A stretch of 64,000 nucleotides of DNA from Bacteroidota bacterium (GCA_017303905.1 JAFLBH010000003.1:62001-126000), one strand, 5' to 3'; numbered from the stretch's first letter, positions 51,748 through 61,103 are shown. The notes: generated by a model from the letters alone, not told the origin. Numbers and translations are program-made.

Positions 51748-53088
51748 CTACTTATAAAAAACCCATTTACTAAGCTCCTTCCAGCTAACTTTTTTACCGT
51801 ACATTAAAATTCCGGTACGATAAATTTTACCGGCTAGCCATGTTGCTCCAACAAACGAAACATACAACAGAGTAACCGATAACGCGATTTGCCAGAGCGG
51901 AACTCCGAAAGGTAAACGTGCCATCATAACTATCGGGGAAGTAAACGGAATGATGGAACCCCAAAACGCCAATGCACCTTCGGGATTTGTCATCATTTTT
52001 GCCGCAATGAAATAGCCCGCCATCAATGGCAACATCACCGGCATCATAAATTGTTGCGCATCCGATTCGGCATCAACGGCACTTCCTATCGCCGCTAAAA
52101 TAGAACTAAAGAATAAATATCCTCCAATGAAATAGAGCAAGAAACAAATCGCTATTTCCATGAAATTTAATTTTTGCACCTGCTGAAGAATTTCAAAGGT
52201 CTCTAGTTTATCCTGCATCTTATCGTATTTCTCTAAATCGGCACTTGCACCATTTTTAAAAACTTCTTGCTGCTGCTTCTGAAATTTAGCCAAGTCGGAT
52301 TTCACATCCTTTAATAAAGTGGCTGATAAAGCAGTGGTGAGAATTGTGGTGATGATTCCCATAACGATAAACTGACAAATACCTAGAATGGCAATTCCCA
52401 ATATCTTTCCAAGCATTAACTGAAAAGGCTTCACCGACGATACAATAATTTCCACAATACGATTGGTTTTTTCTTCCATTACACTTCTAAATACCATCAT
52501 ACCATACATAATGATAAAGATGAACATTAATGCGCCACTCAAAAAACCAAACAAGCTGGCAAATCCTGTTAATTGCTCGGCACTCTCCCCCTTTTCGTTT
52601 ACCTTTTCCGTAATCATTTTTACGGATTGCTTAGCATTGTGAATAATAGTGGGATCAATGTTATTCGCTTTTAATTTATACTCGTATAACACCTTCTCAA
52701 CTTGGTTCTTTATATCTGTTTGAACCGCAAAACCCGGAGCTTTCTTGTAGAAAACCTTTATTGTTCCCCCCGCTCCGCTAATTAAATTATTAGGAATGTA
52801 AAGAATACATGTGTTTTCGGAGGTATAGAAATCCGTGAGAGCATCATCTAATTTCCGATCCGAAAAAGTAAACGTGATGTAATCATTACCGGCTAATTTA
52901 TCTCTGAAAAAAGTGGTTTCATCAATCACTAAAATTTTTTGATCTGCCTTATCACTCATGCTTAACCAAATAATCATGGCAAAAAAACCTGCAATTAGCA
53001 CAGGAGCTAAAAAGGTCATGATAATGAAAGTTTTGTTTCTTAATTTGGAAACAATCTCTCGTTGTATAATTAATCCAATCTTTCCCAT
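51748..53088 (-). CDS. ABC-2-type transporter permease (NatB-like)
   Basis: 446 residues. One N-terminal helix (about 20-43), a large extracytoplasmic domain (about 45-185) and five to six C-terminal helices (about 190-430, with FLSGALMFIFIIMYGMMVFRS and TSPIVMMARLPFG) match NatB/YhaP-like export permeases. A helical insert rich in Gln and Lys lies near residues 255-305. It ends 2 bases before the ATPase gene's stop on the upstream side, so both form one exporter. The substrate is unknown. Confidence 0.9.
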   Translation of the reverse strand: MGKIGLIIQREIVSKLRNKTFIIMTFLAPVLIAGFFAMIIWLSMSDKADQKILVIDETTFFRDKLAGNDYITFTFSDRKLDDALTDFYTSENTCILYIPNNLISGAGGTIKVFYKKAPGFAVQTDIKNQVEKVLYEYKLKANNIDPTIIHNAKQSVKMITEKVNEKGESAEQLTGFASLFGFLSGALMFIFIIMYGMMVFRSVMEEKTNRIVEIIVSSVKPFQLMLGKILGIAILGICQFIVMGIITTILTTALSATLLKDVKSDLAKFQKQQQEVFKNGASADLEKYDKMQDKLETFEILQQVQKLNFMEIAICFLLYFIGGYLFFSSILAAIGSAVDAESDAQQFMMPVMLPLMAGYFIAAKMMTNPEGALAFWGSIIPFTSPIVMMARLPFGVPLWQIALSVTLLYVSFVGATWLAGKIYRTGILMYGKKVSWKELSKWVFYK

Positions 53089-53090
53089 AA

Positions 53091-54047
53091 TTATTCTGTA
53101 AAATTACTTTGAGTTCCAATGACACCATTTTCCGAATTTACCTTTGAGATAAATATATCATTCATGCTAGGTATGACTTCGTTAAATGAAACTATCTCGC
53201 AAACCGGCAATATTGATTGTAACAACTGACTTGATTTAACTTGCGGCGCAATTTTAATTAAAGCCCAATTTATCTCTTCATCATCTTTACCTTTATCTAA
53301 CAATTCAGCGCCTGTCCATAATGCATTCGTAAACCCAAGCATATTTCCTTTGAATGAAATTTTGTAGGTATTACTTCTATGCGTTTTCCGAATTTCTTTA
53401 ACCGAACCATCTAAAATATTTTTTGAACGGTTAATCAGAGCGATATGATCACACAATTCCTCAACACTTCCCATATTATGCGTGGAGAAAATAATGGTTG
53501 AGCCCTTTTTTCTCAATTCTAAAATTTCATTACGAATTAATTGCGCATTGATAGGATCAAAACCGCTGAAAGGCTCATCTAAAATAAGCAATGAAGGCTC
53601 ATGTAATACAGTTACGATAAACTGAACTTTTTGCTGCATCCCTTTACTCAACTCTTCAATTTTTTTATTCCACCAGGTTTGCATTTCAAATTTCTCAAAC
53701 CAGTAGAGTAAACGTTTCTTAGCTTCCGCTTTCTTTAACCCTTTTAATTGCGCTAGGTATAAAGCTTGTTCGCCCACCGGCATTTTTTTATACAATCCAC
53801 GTTCCTCCGGTAAGTATCCAATTAAATCCACATGTTTAGGATTTAGCTTTTCTCCATTCAGAAACACTTCACCCGAATCAGGTGCAGTTATCTGATTGAT
53901 GATTCGAATCAGTGATGTTTTACCCGCGCCATTTGGTCCTAATAGACCGAAAACAGACTGACGGGGGACAGTTAAACTCACATCATTTAAGGCAATGTGA
54001 TTCGAATATTTTTTGGTAACATTTCTTACCTCTAAAATTGGCTCCAT
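53091..54047 (-). CDS. ABC transporter ATP-binding protein (NatA-like)
   Basis: 318 residues. Walker A GLLGPNGAGKTSL, signature ELSKGMQQKVQ, Walker B LLILDEPFSGFDP and the switch His in IFSTHNM are all intact. A C-terminal extension (about 235-318) with DUF4162-like character follows. It powers the permease encoded next to it. The gene is first in the pair and starts 165 bases from the divergent thioesterase gene. Confidence 0.93.
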   Translation of the reverse strand: MEPILEVRNVTKKYSNHIALNDVSLTVPRQSVFGLLGPNGAGKTSLIRIINQITAPDSGEVFLNGEKLNPKHVDLIGYLPEERGLYKKMPVGEQALYLAQLKGLKKAEAKKRLLYWFEKFEMQTWWNKKIEELSKGMQQKVQFIVTVLHEPSLLILDEPFSGFDPINAQLIRNEILELRKKGSTIIFSTHNMGSVEELCDHIALINRSKNILDGSVKEIRKTHRSNTYKISFKGNMLGFTNALWTGAELLDKGKDDEEINWALIKIAPQVKSSQLLQSILPVCEIVSFNEVIPSMNDIFISKVNSENGVIGTQSNFTE

Positions 54048-54123
54048 AATTTGATAGGTAAAGATAAGTTGTATTTGAATGCCATATTTTAAATTTTATG
54101 AACGGTTCCAATTGATTATTTCC

Positions 54124-54150
54124 CGCAGATTTCGCGGATTATCGCAAATG
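54124..54150. repeat. Three degenerate 9-base units (CGCAGATTT-like)
   Basis: CGCAGATTT (54124-54132), CGCGGATTA (54133-54141), then T and CGCAAATG (54143-54150). It lies in the 174-base gap between the divergent ABC and thioesterase genes. From memory, similar CGCAGATTN strings recur between genes in other Bacteroidota genomes. Confidence 0.45.
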
Positions 54151-54221
54151 CTTAATTGTTGTAGCGATTCCAGAATTAGAATTTTTTAATTTGGCAGAAT
54201 TAGATTTTCTTTGTGTTGATT

Positions 54222-54641
54222 ATGGAAGGATATAATACCGAATTAACCCTACGCATTGATTGGAGCGAAATGGATCTTTACGGACACGTTAACAATGTGT
54301 CCTTCTTTAAATACATACAAGCTGCCAGGGTAAATTATTGGGAAAAAATCGGTTTGAATCATTTACACAATATGCAAAACCTTGGACCTATTCTTGCTTC
54401 TACCGGTTGTCAATTTAAAAAACCTTTGTTTTTTCCGGGGAATATTACAATTAAAAGTAAAGTAGGCTTTATAAAAAACACCAGCTTCTCCATTCAGCAT
54501 GTTATCTTAAATGATCAACACGAAATAGCCGCCGAAGCAGAAGATATTATTGTAGTTTACGATTTTAACAAAAATGAAAAAGCCGGTATTCCCGGCTTTT
54601 TAAAAGAAAGTATTGAAAAAACGGAAGGAAAAACCTTCTAA
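54222..54641 (+). CDS. Hotdog-fold acyl-CoA thioesterase (4HBT/YbgC-like)
   Basis: 139 residues from ATG 54222; an upstream in-frame GTG (54213) would add three. WSEMDLYGHVNNVSFFKYIQAARVNYW contains the catalytic-type Asp and the HVNN motif of 4-hydroxybenzoyl-CoA thioesterase-like enzymes. It hydrolyses an acyl-CoA in the cytoplasm; the chain is unknown. The stop overlaps that of the convergent DUF349 gene by 4 bases (CTAA). Its codons for KAGIPGF also form a strong hairpin that suits a terminator of the convergent gene. Confidence 0.88.
   Translation: MEGYNTELTLRIDWSEMDLYGHVNNVSFFKYIQAARVNYWEKIGLNHLHNMQNLGPILASTGCQFKKPLFFPGNITIKSKVGFIKNTSFSIQHVILNDQHEIAAEAEDIIVVYDFNKNEKAGIPGFLKESIEKTEGKTF
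54577..54601 (-). terminator. Terminator hairpin of the DUF349 gene inside the thioesterase CDS
   Basis: A perfect 10-bp stem: AAAAAGCCGG (54577-54586) and CCGGCTTTTT (54592-54601), loop TATTC. Read on the minus strand it ends in TTTTT and lies 36 bases beyond the DUF349 stop (54638). It is fully inside the coding sequence of the convergent thioesterase. Confidence 0.7.
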
Positions 54642-56353
54642 GCGTTTTGTCTTAATTTATTCATTTCCTCAATTACCAATTTACGTTTGGCTGTGAAGTC
54701 TGCAATTTTTTGCTTCTCAGCATCCATCTTTTGATTTACATCTTTAAATAATGGATTATCACTTTTTGCATTTTTGAAAAAGCCCATATTGTTATCATAG
54801 GTTTTGATATTATTGTTTGCTTCATCGATTTGCTTTTTCAAATAATCCGCTTCGCGTTTTAATAATTCAGAAGCATTTTCGGCTGAAACAAGTCGTTCGA
54901 TTTTATTTTTAAACTGCATCATGAGCTTCTCTGATTTATTCAGATTTAACTTCTCGTACAATTCATCTAATTTATTATAAAACGCTTCATTCAATCGTTT
55001 ACGTTCTTTGAACGGAACTTGTCCGCCTGAATTCCATTGCGTAGAAAACTCCTTTAATTGCTTAAGGTTTTCAGATGCATCTTCACCTAAAGTGAATGCA
55101 TTGATTTTTTCCACTAATTCTTCCTTAGCCTTTACATTACCTTCCATGGATGCGTTAATGGCATCATGATGCGCTTTTTTAGCATCAAAAAAAGTATTGC
55201 ATGCTTTTCGGAAACGGAAAAACATTTTCGATTCTTCGCGTTCATTTACAAGATGATGTTTTTTCCATTCATCCTGTAAGCGAATCATATCCTGAGTAGT
55301 TTTTTGCCAATCAGTACTATTTTGAATAGCCTCAGCCTTTTCAATTAATTCATTCTTCTTTTGTTTTACAGAACCTTGTTGTTCATGCAACACATTGAAG
55401 TATTCCTTCTTTCTTGCGAAAAAAGCATCGCATGCCTCACGGAATTCCGACCAAACTGCATCATTCTCTTTTTGATTGGCACGCCCTATGGTTTTCCACT
55501 CATTTTGAGTTTCAATAATTTTGTCCGTGTTTTCATTCCAGGATTGAACCGACTTTAAATCCAAATCTAAAATAGCTTTTACTTTCTCCACGAGGGCTTT
55601 CTTAGCAGCTAAATTCTCTTCCTTAATTTCCTCAACCGAATTATAATATGCTTTAATCTTAGCATAGGTATCATCTAAAACAGCTCTATATTCACCTTTC
55701 AACTCTTCCCACTTTTCATTTGGCACCGGACCGATATCTTCCCAATCGTTGCGGTATACTTTTATCAATCGCTCAGCTTCTTTAATGTTATCAAGAGATT
55801 GAACGCCTTTCATTTTTTCAATGAGTTCTTTTTTCAATTCATAATTCTTTTTCAAATCATGATCCTGAAGCTCTCTGAAAATTTTAAGATTATAATAGAT
55901 GTTTTCAACGGCCTTGCTGTACTCAGCCTGAATTTCCTTGTATTTATGTGAAGAAACTGCGCCTGTTTCTTTCCATTGCGTTTGTAACTCCTGCAGTTTT
56001 TTCACAACCGCACCTACATTACTATTCACTTCACTCAGGTCGTTTATCTTCGCTACAATTTCCTGACGTATTAGAAAATTCTTGTGTTGTTCTTGCGCCA
56101 CCTTTTGCTCTTCATCTTTTTTCAGCTTATTGAATTTCTCAATAAGATCTCCGATGCGCTTATCTTCAGCACTCTTTTCGTAAATAAATTCTTTTGCTTT
56201 ACCGCCCTCGTCGATAAATGCCTGCTTCGCGGTTTCAAATTCGGCGGTCCATAACTTTTGGTACTCCTTTTGCAGAGTTCGCACATCGTTAGCAACTTCA
56301 CCTGCGCTTTTTGAAAGCAGCTCTTCTAATTTTGCAATAATTTCGTTCTTCAT
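54638..56353 (-). CDS. DUF349 repeat protein
   Basis: 571 residues from ATG 56353 (MKNEIIAKLEEL); five more codons are open upstream. The protein is built of about seven DUF349 units, each 65-80 residues with WKxxGxVxxxxxxxxWxxF-like motifs (for example WKETGAVSSHKYKEIQAEY and WKTIGRANQKENDAVWSEF). It is highly charged, helical and probably rod-like, without signal peptide or membrane segment. The function is unknown. It has a consensus promoter just upstream, and its terminator lies in the convergent thioesterase gene. Confidence 0.92.
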   Translation of the reverse strand: MKNEIIAKLEELLSKSAGEVANDVRTLQKEYQKLWTAEFETAKQAFIDEGGKAKEFIYEKSAEDKRIGDLIEKFNKLKKDEEQKVAQEQHKNFLIRQEIVAKINDLSEVNSNVGAVVKKLQELQTQWKETGAVSSHKYKEIQAEYSKAVENIYYNLKIFRELQDHDLKKNYELKKELIEKMKGVQSLDNIKEAERLIKVYRNDWEDIGPVPNEKWEELKGEYRAVLDDTYAKIKAYYNSVEEIKEENLAAKKALVEKVKAILDLDLKSVQSWNENTDKIIETQNEWKTIGRANQKENDAVWSEFREACDAFFARKKEYFNVLHEQQGSVKQKKNELIEKAEAIQNSTDWQKTTQDMIRLQDEWKKHHLVNEREESKMFFRFRKACNTFFDAKKAHHDAINASMEGNVKAKEELVEKINAFTLGEDASENLKQLKEFSTQWNSGGQVPFKERKRLNEAFYNKLDELYEKLNLNKSEKLMMQFKNKIERLVSAENASELLKREADYLKKQIDEANNNIKTYDNNMGFFKNAKSDNPLFKDVNQKMDAEKQKIADFTAKRKLVIEEMNKLRQNA

Positions 56354-56400
56354 TTTACAAAGTTTCAAATAATCATCAATTTCATTTTTTATTATTAAAC

Positions 56401-56431
56401 CAAATTTAACCGAATATTAAGTTAATTACAA
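56401..56431 (-). promoter_or_regulatory. Bacteroidota-type promoter of the DUF349 gene
   Basis: On the minus strand, TTG (complement of 56429-56431), 20 bases, then TAAATTTG (complement of 56401-56408). It is a full consensus match. The ATG at 56353 lies about 48 bases downstream. Confidence 0.65.
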
Positions 56432-56488
56432 ACTCAAAATAAAATGAAATTACTTGTAAATAAGGAGAATAAAATTAGATTAGGGCCT

Positions 56489-58156
56489 TTAGAATTGGAA
56501 GTAAATAAACGGCTGCATTTCGTCGCTCATTAACTGGTATAAAACAAACACAACCGCGAATATCACTAAACCCATGGCATAAAGGGGTAAACCCGCAAAC
56601 CATGAACGGTATTTCTCTTTGTAGTTAGCCGGAATCCAATGAATGAGGTAACCCAATAAAATTAACGATAACACTCCGGCATATCCCTGTAAAATTTGAA
56701 ACGTTAATTCAATTCCGAAATGGTTACTCAAACGATCAAATAACAAAACTACCGTATCCATGGTTTCACTTCTAAAAAATACACGGGTGAAACTGATGAA
56801 TAAAAGTGTTATCAAAACATTAAATGCTTTCATTAAAATGGATTTACGAGAATCCTTCGGAACTACTTTTAACCACAATTTATGTATGACTAATCCCAAT
56901 CCGTTCAATCCGCCCCAAATAATGAACAACCAACTACTGCCATGCCACAAACCTCCGAGCAACATGGTTACCATCAAGTTGATGTTTGTATTAATGGATT
57001 TACGAAATGAAGCACTGAAATAAGCTATTAATGCGAATACAATAGCAACACCAAATAATACCAACAGCAACCATAATTTACCTGTTAACATAACTAACAC
57101 TATCGATAAAATTGAGATAGCAATATAAGAGCCAACAGTACCTTGTCGGTTTCCTCCAAGAGGAATGTATAAATATTCCTGAAGCCATGATGACAATGAA
57201 ATATGCCAACGCTTCCAAAAGTCACTTACGTTTTGCGCTTTGTAAGGTGAATTAAAATTAGTTTTTAAACGGAAACCAAGAAGTAAAGCAATACCAATCG
57301 CCATATCGGTATATCCTGAAAAATCTGCATAAATCTGAAGGGAATATCCTAAAGTACCAAGTACCACTTCTACACCTGAGTAGTAATTAGGATTATCAAA
57401 AATCCGATCGATGAAATTTATTGCGATATAGTCGGCGAGAATTTTCTTTGCTAAACCGTTTACAATCCAGAAGGCAGCCATTCCGAATTCTTTACGCTTT
57501 AAATCGTAAGGCAAATAAATCTGATAAACGAAATCATGCGCCTTTACGATCGGACCTGCCACTAAATGTGGGAAGAAGCACACGAAAAAGCCATAATCGA
57601 AAATGTTTTTTACTAGTGTAACATTTCCCCTGTATAAATCAACCGTATAGGAGATTGATTGAAAGGTAAAAAATGAAACACCAACCGGTAATATTAATTT
57701 ATCTACTGAGAAATGTGTACCGAAAAATGTATTGGTGAAATGTGAAAAATGATTAAAGAATTCTATATCCGTACTAAATAACTGATTGCAACTGTCTGTG
57801 AAGAAATAAGCGTACTTGAAATAACTGAGCAGTAAGAGGTTTAAAGTAACACTTATGCCCATGAAGATTTTTTTGGCACGCTTGGTTTTGGCTTGATAGA
57901 TTAATCGTCCCCAATTATAATCGCTGCAGATGGTAAAAATTAAAAGAATCAGAAAAACTCCGCTGGTTTTGTAGTAAAAGAAAAAACTAACCGCCAATAA
58001 GTAAATATTCCTTAGGGCAATTTTTTTATACACCAAAGAATAAAAAAGTAACACAACGGCAAAAAATCCCCAGAAAAATAATTGCGTAAACAACAGCGGC
58101 TTTCCTTCTGTGAAAGAAAAAACGTCGTGCAGATATTTCAATACGCTTTCTCCCAA
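56489..58156 (-). CDS. MBOAT O-acyltransferase (AlgI-like)
   Basis: 555 residues, about 11-13 membrane helices. MBOAT hallmarks: FFPHLVAGPIVKAHDF, SDFWKRWHISLSSWLQEYLYIPLGGNR and the active His in LLGGLWHGSSWLFIIWG. It should carry acetyl groups from the cytoplasm across the inner membrane for O-acetylation of a polysaccharide. TTG start at 58156, directly abutting the stop of an SGNH gene. Two SGNH proteins upstream are the likely extracytoplasmic partners, as AlgJ/AlgX are for AlgI. Confidence 0.92.
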   Translation of the reverse strand: MGESVLKYLHDVFSFTEGKPLLFTQLFFWGFFAVVLLFYSLVYKKIALRNIYLLAVSFFFYYKTSGVFLILLIFTICSDYNWGRLIYQAKTKRAKKIFMGISVTLNLLLLSYFKYAYFFTDSCNQLFSTDIEFFNHFSHFTNTFFGTHFSVDKLILPVGVSFFTFQSISYTVDLYRGNVTLVKNIFDYGFFVCFFPHLVAGPIVKAHDFVYQIYLPYDLKRKEFGMAAFWIVNGLAKKILADYIAINFIDRIFDNPNYYSGVEVVLGTLGYSLQIYADFSGYTDMAIGIALLLGFRLKTNFNSPYKAQNVSDFWKRWHISLSSWLQEYLYIPLGGNRQGTVGSYIAISILSIVLVMLTGKLWLLLVLFGVAIVFALIAYFSASFRKSINTNINLMVTMLLGGLWHGSSWLFIIWGGLNGLGLVIHKLWLKVVPKDSRKSILMKAFNVLITLLFISFTRVFFRSETMDTVVLLFDRLSNHFGIELTFQILQGYAGVLSLILLGYLIHWIPANYKEKYRSWFAGLPLYAMGLVIFAVVFVLYQLMSDEMQPFIYFQF

Positions 58157-59386
58157 TTATTTCAATTTAGAATTGGCTTTATAACTTTTATCAATGGCAT
58201 CAAACATCATTTGCCCTAATATTTGATATCCCCTCGGACTAAAATGTACTTTGTCTTTTGAGGCTAAACCAACTCTGTACCATTTGTAAATAGATTTATA
58301 ACCTCCCATGATTGCATATAAATCCCAAACGGAAGTTTTATGCTTCTCCATCATTTCAAACATCGCATCTTGCGCTGTTATCGGACGCTTATTCGCTGTT
58401 TTTCTTCTGATATAATTATCACTGGTTGTTGTTAGAAGTATAGCACAATCGGGCGCTACTGCTCTAACAGCCGTAATTAAACTATCATAATTCTCAATGT
58501 AATCTGCCTTTGAGAAATCCTTTCCCTGAGTATCATTTACGCCTAATGAAAATATTACGAGATCAGGTTTAATTGTATTTAATTGGTCGGCGAACAAATT
58601 GCACTTTAAATACGAACTGCTAGATGCTCCATTTACACCAAAACTTGCATAATAAAATCCGGGTTTCGAATTTTCCAAACTAAATCCGTACAACATAAAA
58701 TCTTTACGCAAGGTATCCTTTCTCCATAAAATAAAATTTACTGAATCAATAAAATCGTCGAATACAAATTTGGTAAATCCCTTCTCTACACTATCGGTGC
58801 GCGAACAAATTGAAATCCCCGGAGCTAAAACAAAATCGAAACTCTCGTTAAAATTATGATAAACTTTTACCGTATTAAATTTTTCATGATGTTTGTTCTT
58901 GGTCAATTGCACACCGAATGTATTGGCACTATCATTAGTTACAGCGGCAATTCCTGCCATGCCTAAGTTTACACACATTTCCTTATAGGTAGCGCAACGG
59001 AAACGTTTCCATTTACCTGTTGTGTAAGATTTAAAAAAATGCGGGCTATTTGTTTTTGCAATTTTATATGGAAATGCCCATATACCTCCGCCTTCAAAAT
59101 TTCCCATTGACTGAAAATTAGAAATATATTTATCACCCCAGTTTCCCGCCTGAATGTGTGAACCTCCATAATGGGCAATAACTACTCTATTACGTTTACC
59201 ACTTCTCAATTCATCCACTTTATTGTAAAAGCCCAATGTCAAACTACTATCTTTTGAATGAGACAAATAATTTTTATTGTAATTGATAAATGAATACGTT
59301 TTAACAGCACCACTTTGCTGCCCTTTCATAATCACGGTTCCTAATACATATAAACCGATTACTATTTTTAAAATCTTACTGTGCAC
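58157..59386 (-). CDS. SGNH/GDSL-family protein, second of the MBOAT operon
   Basis: 409 residues, GTG start overlapping the preceding gene by 11 bases. A hydrophobic N-terminal signal or anchor (LKIVIGLYVLGTVI) puts the domain in the periplasm. SGNH blocks: nucleophile in AHYGGSHIQAGNW (GGS instead of GDS), FSLGVNDTQGKDF (Asn) and DKVHFSPRGYQ (Asp-x-x-His). It most likely takes acetyl groups from, or delivers them with, the adjacent MBOAT protein. It is related to the 507-residue gene upstream and both may have arisen by duplication. Confidence 0.87.
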   Translation of the reverse strand: MHSKILKIVIGLYVLGTVIMKGQQSGAVKTYSFINYNKNYLSHSKDSSLTLGFYNKVDELRSGKRNRVVIAHYGGSHIQAGNWGDKYISNFQSMGNFEGGGIWAFPYKIAKTNSPHFFKSYTTGKWKRFRCATYKEMCVNLGMAGIAAVTNDSANTFGVQLTKNKHHEKFNTVKVYHNFNESFDFVLAPGISICSRTDSVEKGFTKFVFDDFIDSVNFILWRKDTLRKDFMLYGFSLENSKPGFYYASFGVNGASSSSYLKCNLFADQLNTIKPDLVIFSLGVNDTQGKDFSKADYIENYDSLITAVRAVAPDCAILLTTTSDNYIRRKTANKRPITAQDAMFEMMEKHKTSVWDLYAIMGGYKSIYKWYRVGLASKDKVHFSPRGYQILGQMMFDAIDKSYKANSKLK

Positions 59387-60899
59387 TTCTTACAAATGTG
59401 TTATAATCGTTAATCAATGATGAATATAAAAGCGTGGCGATTTTACGCGCACCGCCCGGACTAAAATGAATATAATCCTTTGCTGCTATACCAGCCTCTA
59501 CCCAACTTACCATACTGTTTCTGCCACCCATACAATCGTACATATCAAAAAAAGCGCAATCCATATCAAACGCTGCTTTACGAATAGCATCTCTCAAATC
59601 TTCGAGTAATGGATGTGTTACATATTCAGTTCCTTCCTTTACACTCATATCCGCCGGACCTATCACTAAAATGGATGCATTTGGAGCAATTTTTTTTACT
59701 GTTGCTATCTGGGCTTTTAAATAACCTCCATAACTTTCAGCCATGGCTTTGTCTTTTAAGTAAGGCAACGTGTTGCCACCAAATTGAAGAATTACTAAAC
59801 GAACATTCAAATGATCATAGAATTGTTTTAACTGTCCGTAATTAATCTGATTAAAAAATGTTCCGGAACTCCCGCGTAAACCAACATTATCCACCATAAC
59901 GCCTTTATTTCCCTCAAGTGATACGCCATAAAAATCCGGGCTATCTACCCCGCTAAACTGAAATTCATGATTTAAAGAGCCGGGAGTAACTGCATATTCT
60001 TTAATATTGAAATTTCCGCCTGCATTTAAACTATCACTGGCTTTAAAAACACCGCCGTCATAAAACTCACATAACACTTTTGTCTTAGCACCGCCATAAT
60101 ACATCTTTAATTTATTGTAAGCCGCTGCTTTTGGTCCGCCTGATTTAGTTGTTTGAATTTTTACCCAAGCTTGTTTTGTATTTGAGGCGCTATCTCCTAC
60201 TTGCTTATAACTGCAATAACGACATAATTGCGCCATGGCTCCAAAATTATTATGAGGAACGCGCTTGTCTTTAAATGCAAATACGCCATAACGGTCCCAA
60301 CCACTGCTACAGGTGATTTTATTAATGACACTTGGAGCAATTGGCATTAAAGAAATCAAACCCGGGCCTTCACCACCAAACTGATTTTGTAATTTCATTC
60401 GGAGATAATCACTGATGCGGTCGCCTTCAATTTGTGAATCGCCATAATGTAAAACACGAATACTTTTACTTTCACCCGCAATGTTATTCAATGAATTAAA
60501 AAAATTAATCATGGCAGTTTTAGCTGCATTTTTATACTGAATACTTGTATTTAATCGAACGGTAGAATCATTTCCATAAGGCGTATCATTAGGTACCGGG
60601 CCTTTTTTAGCAAACGACTTAATGCTGTCTGCTTTTTCTGGAAGATTAATTTTCGAAGTATCCACTGCCATCAGACTGTCGCTCATTTTATCCTCGGCAT
60701 CAGCTAAAGCAATAATTTTAGAAATATCCGCCTTTTTGGTTTTCTCATTTTTGCCAAATAAGCTTTGAAGGGAAGGAAAATTGATAGCCATTCCGCTGCC
60801 CAGACTTAATCCTTCCTTCGGAAACACGAACGACACTATGCCCATAAAGGCAAATACCGCTACAAGAAAAAACAAAGTATGATGAGGGCGATGGCTCAT
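59376..60899 (-). CDS. SGNH/GDSL-family protein, membrane-anchored, first of the MBOAT operon
   Basis: 507 residues. One membrane anchor at about 8-28, then an unstructured Lys/Ser/Asp-rich linker to about residue 120. The SGNH domain has VLHYGDSQIEGDRISDYLR (nucleophile Ser), the Gly/Asn block in RLVILQFGGNTLPYL and the Asp/His block DYIHFSPGGARKIA. A beta-sandwich-like insert lies between the first blocks, as in carbohydrate-binding AlgX/PatB-like proteins. It heads the operon SGNH-SGNH-MBOAT, probably for O-acetylation of a surface polysaccharide or peptidoglycan. Confidence 0.88.
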   Translation of the reverse strand: MSHRPHHTLFFLVAVFAFMGIVSFVFPKEGLSLGSGMAINFPSLQSLFGKNEKTKKADISKIIALADAEDKMSDSLMAVDTSKINLPEKADSIKSFAKKGPVPNDTPYGNDSTVRLNTSIQYKNAAKTAMINFFNSLNNIAGESKSIRVLHYGDSQIEGDRISDYLRMKLQNQFGGEGPGLISLMPIAPSVINKITCSSGWDRYGVFAFKDKRVPHNNFGAMAQLCRYCSYKQVGDSASNTKQAWVKIQTTKSGGPKAAAYNKLKMYYGGAKTKVLCEFYDGGVFKASDSLNAGGNFNIKEYAVTPGSLNHEFQFSGVDSPDFYGVSLEGNKGVMVDNVGLRGSSGTFFNQINYGQLKQFYDHLNVRLVILQFGGNTLPYLKDKAMAESYGGYLKAQIATVKKIAPNASILVIGPADMSVKEGTEYVTHPLLEDLRDAIRKAAFDMDCAFFDMYDCMGGRNSMVSWVEAGIAAKDYIHFSPGGARKIATLLYSSLINDYNTFVRSAQ

Positions 60900-61035
60900 A
60901 TTAAGCTATAATATTAGCCAAAAGACTTACTGATAAGATAAATGAGATTTTAACTTTTTCACAATGGGATTTTGATAAGGTTATATTTTTACGTTACTTT
61001 TTGGTTCGCCAAAAGATATCTCCTTTACTTTTTTC

Positions 61036-61066
61036 CTTGATGAAAAAAGTAAACAAAAAAATCAAG
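61036..61066 (+). repeat. CTTGAT-ATCAAG element, copy 1
   Basis: CTTGAT (61036-61041), an A-rich core with the string GAAAAAAGTAAAC, and ATCAAG (61061-61066). The same arrangement recurs in inverted orientation at 61428-61459 and 61519-61537. Confidence 0.6.
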
Positions 61067-61103
61067 ACGCCGAAAGGCATTGCGGCGGGAGCCGCACCGT
61101 TCC

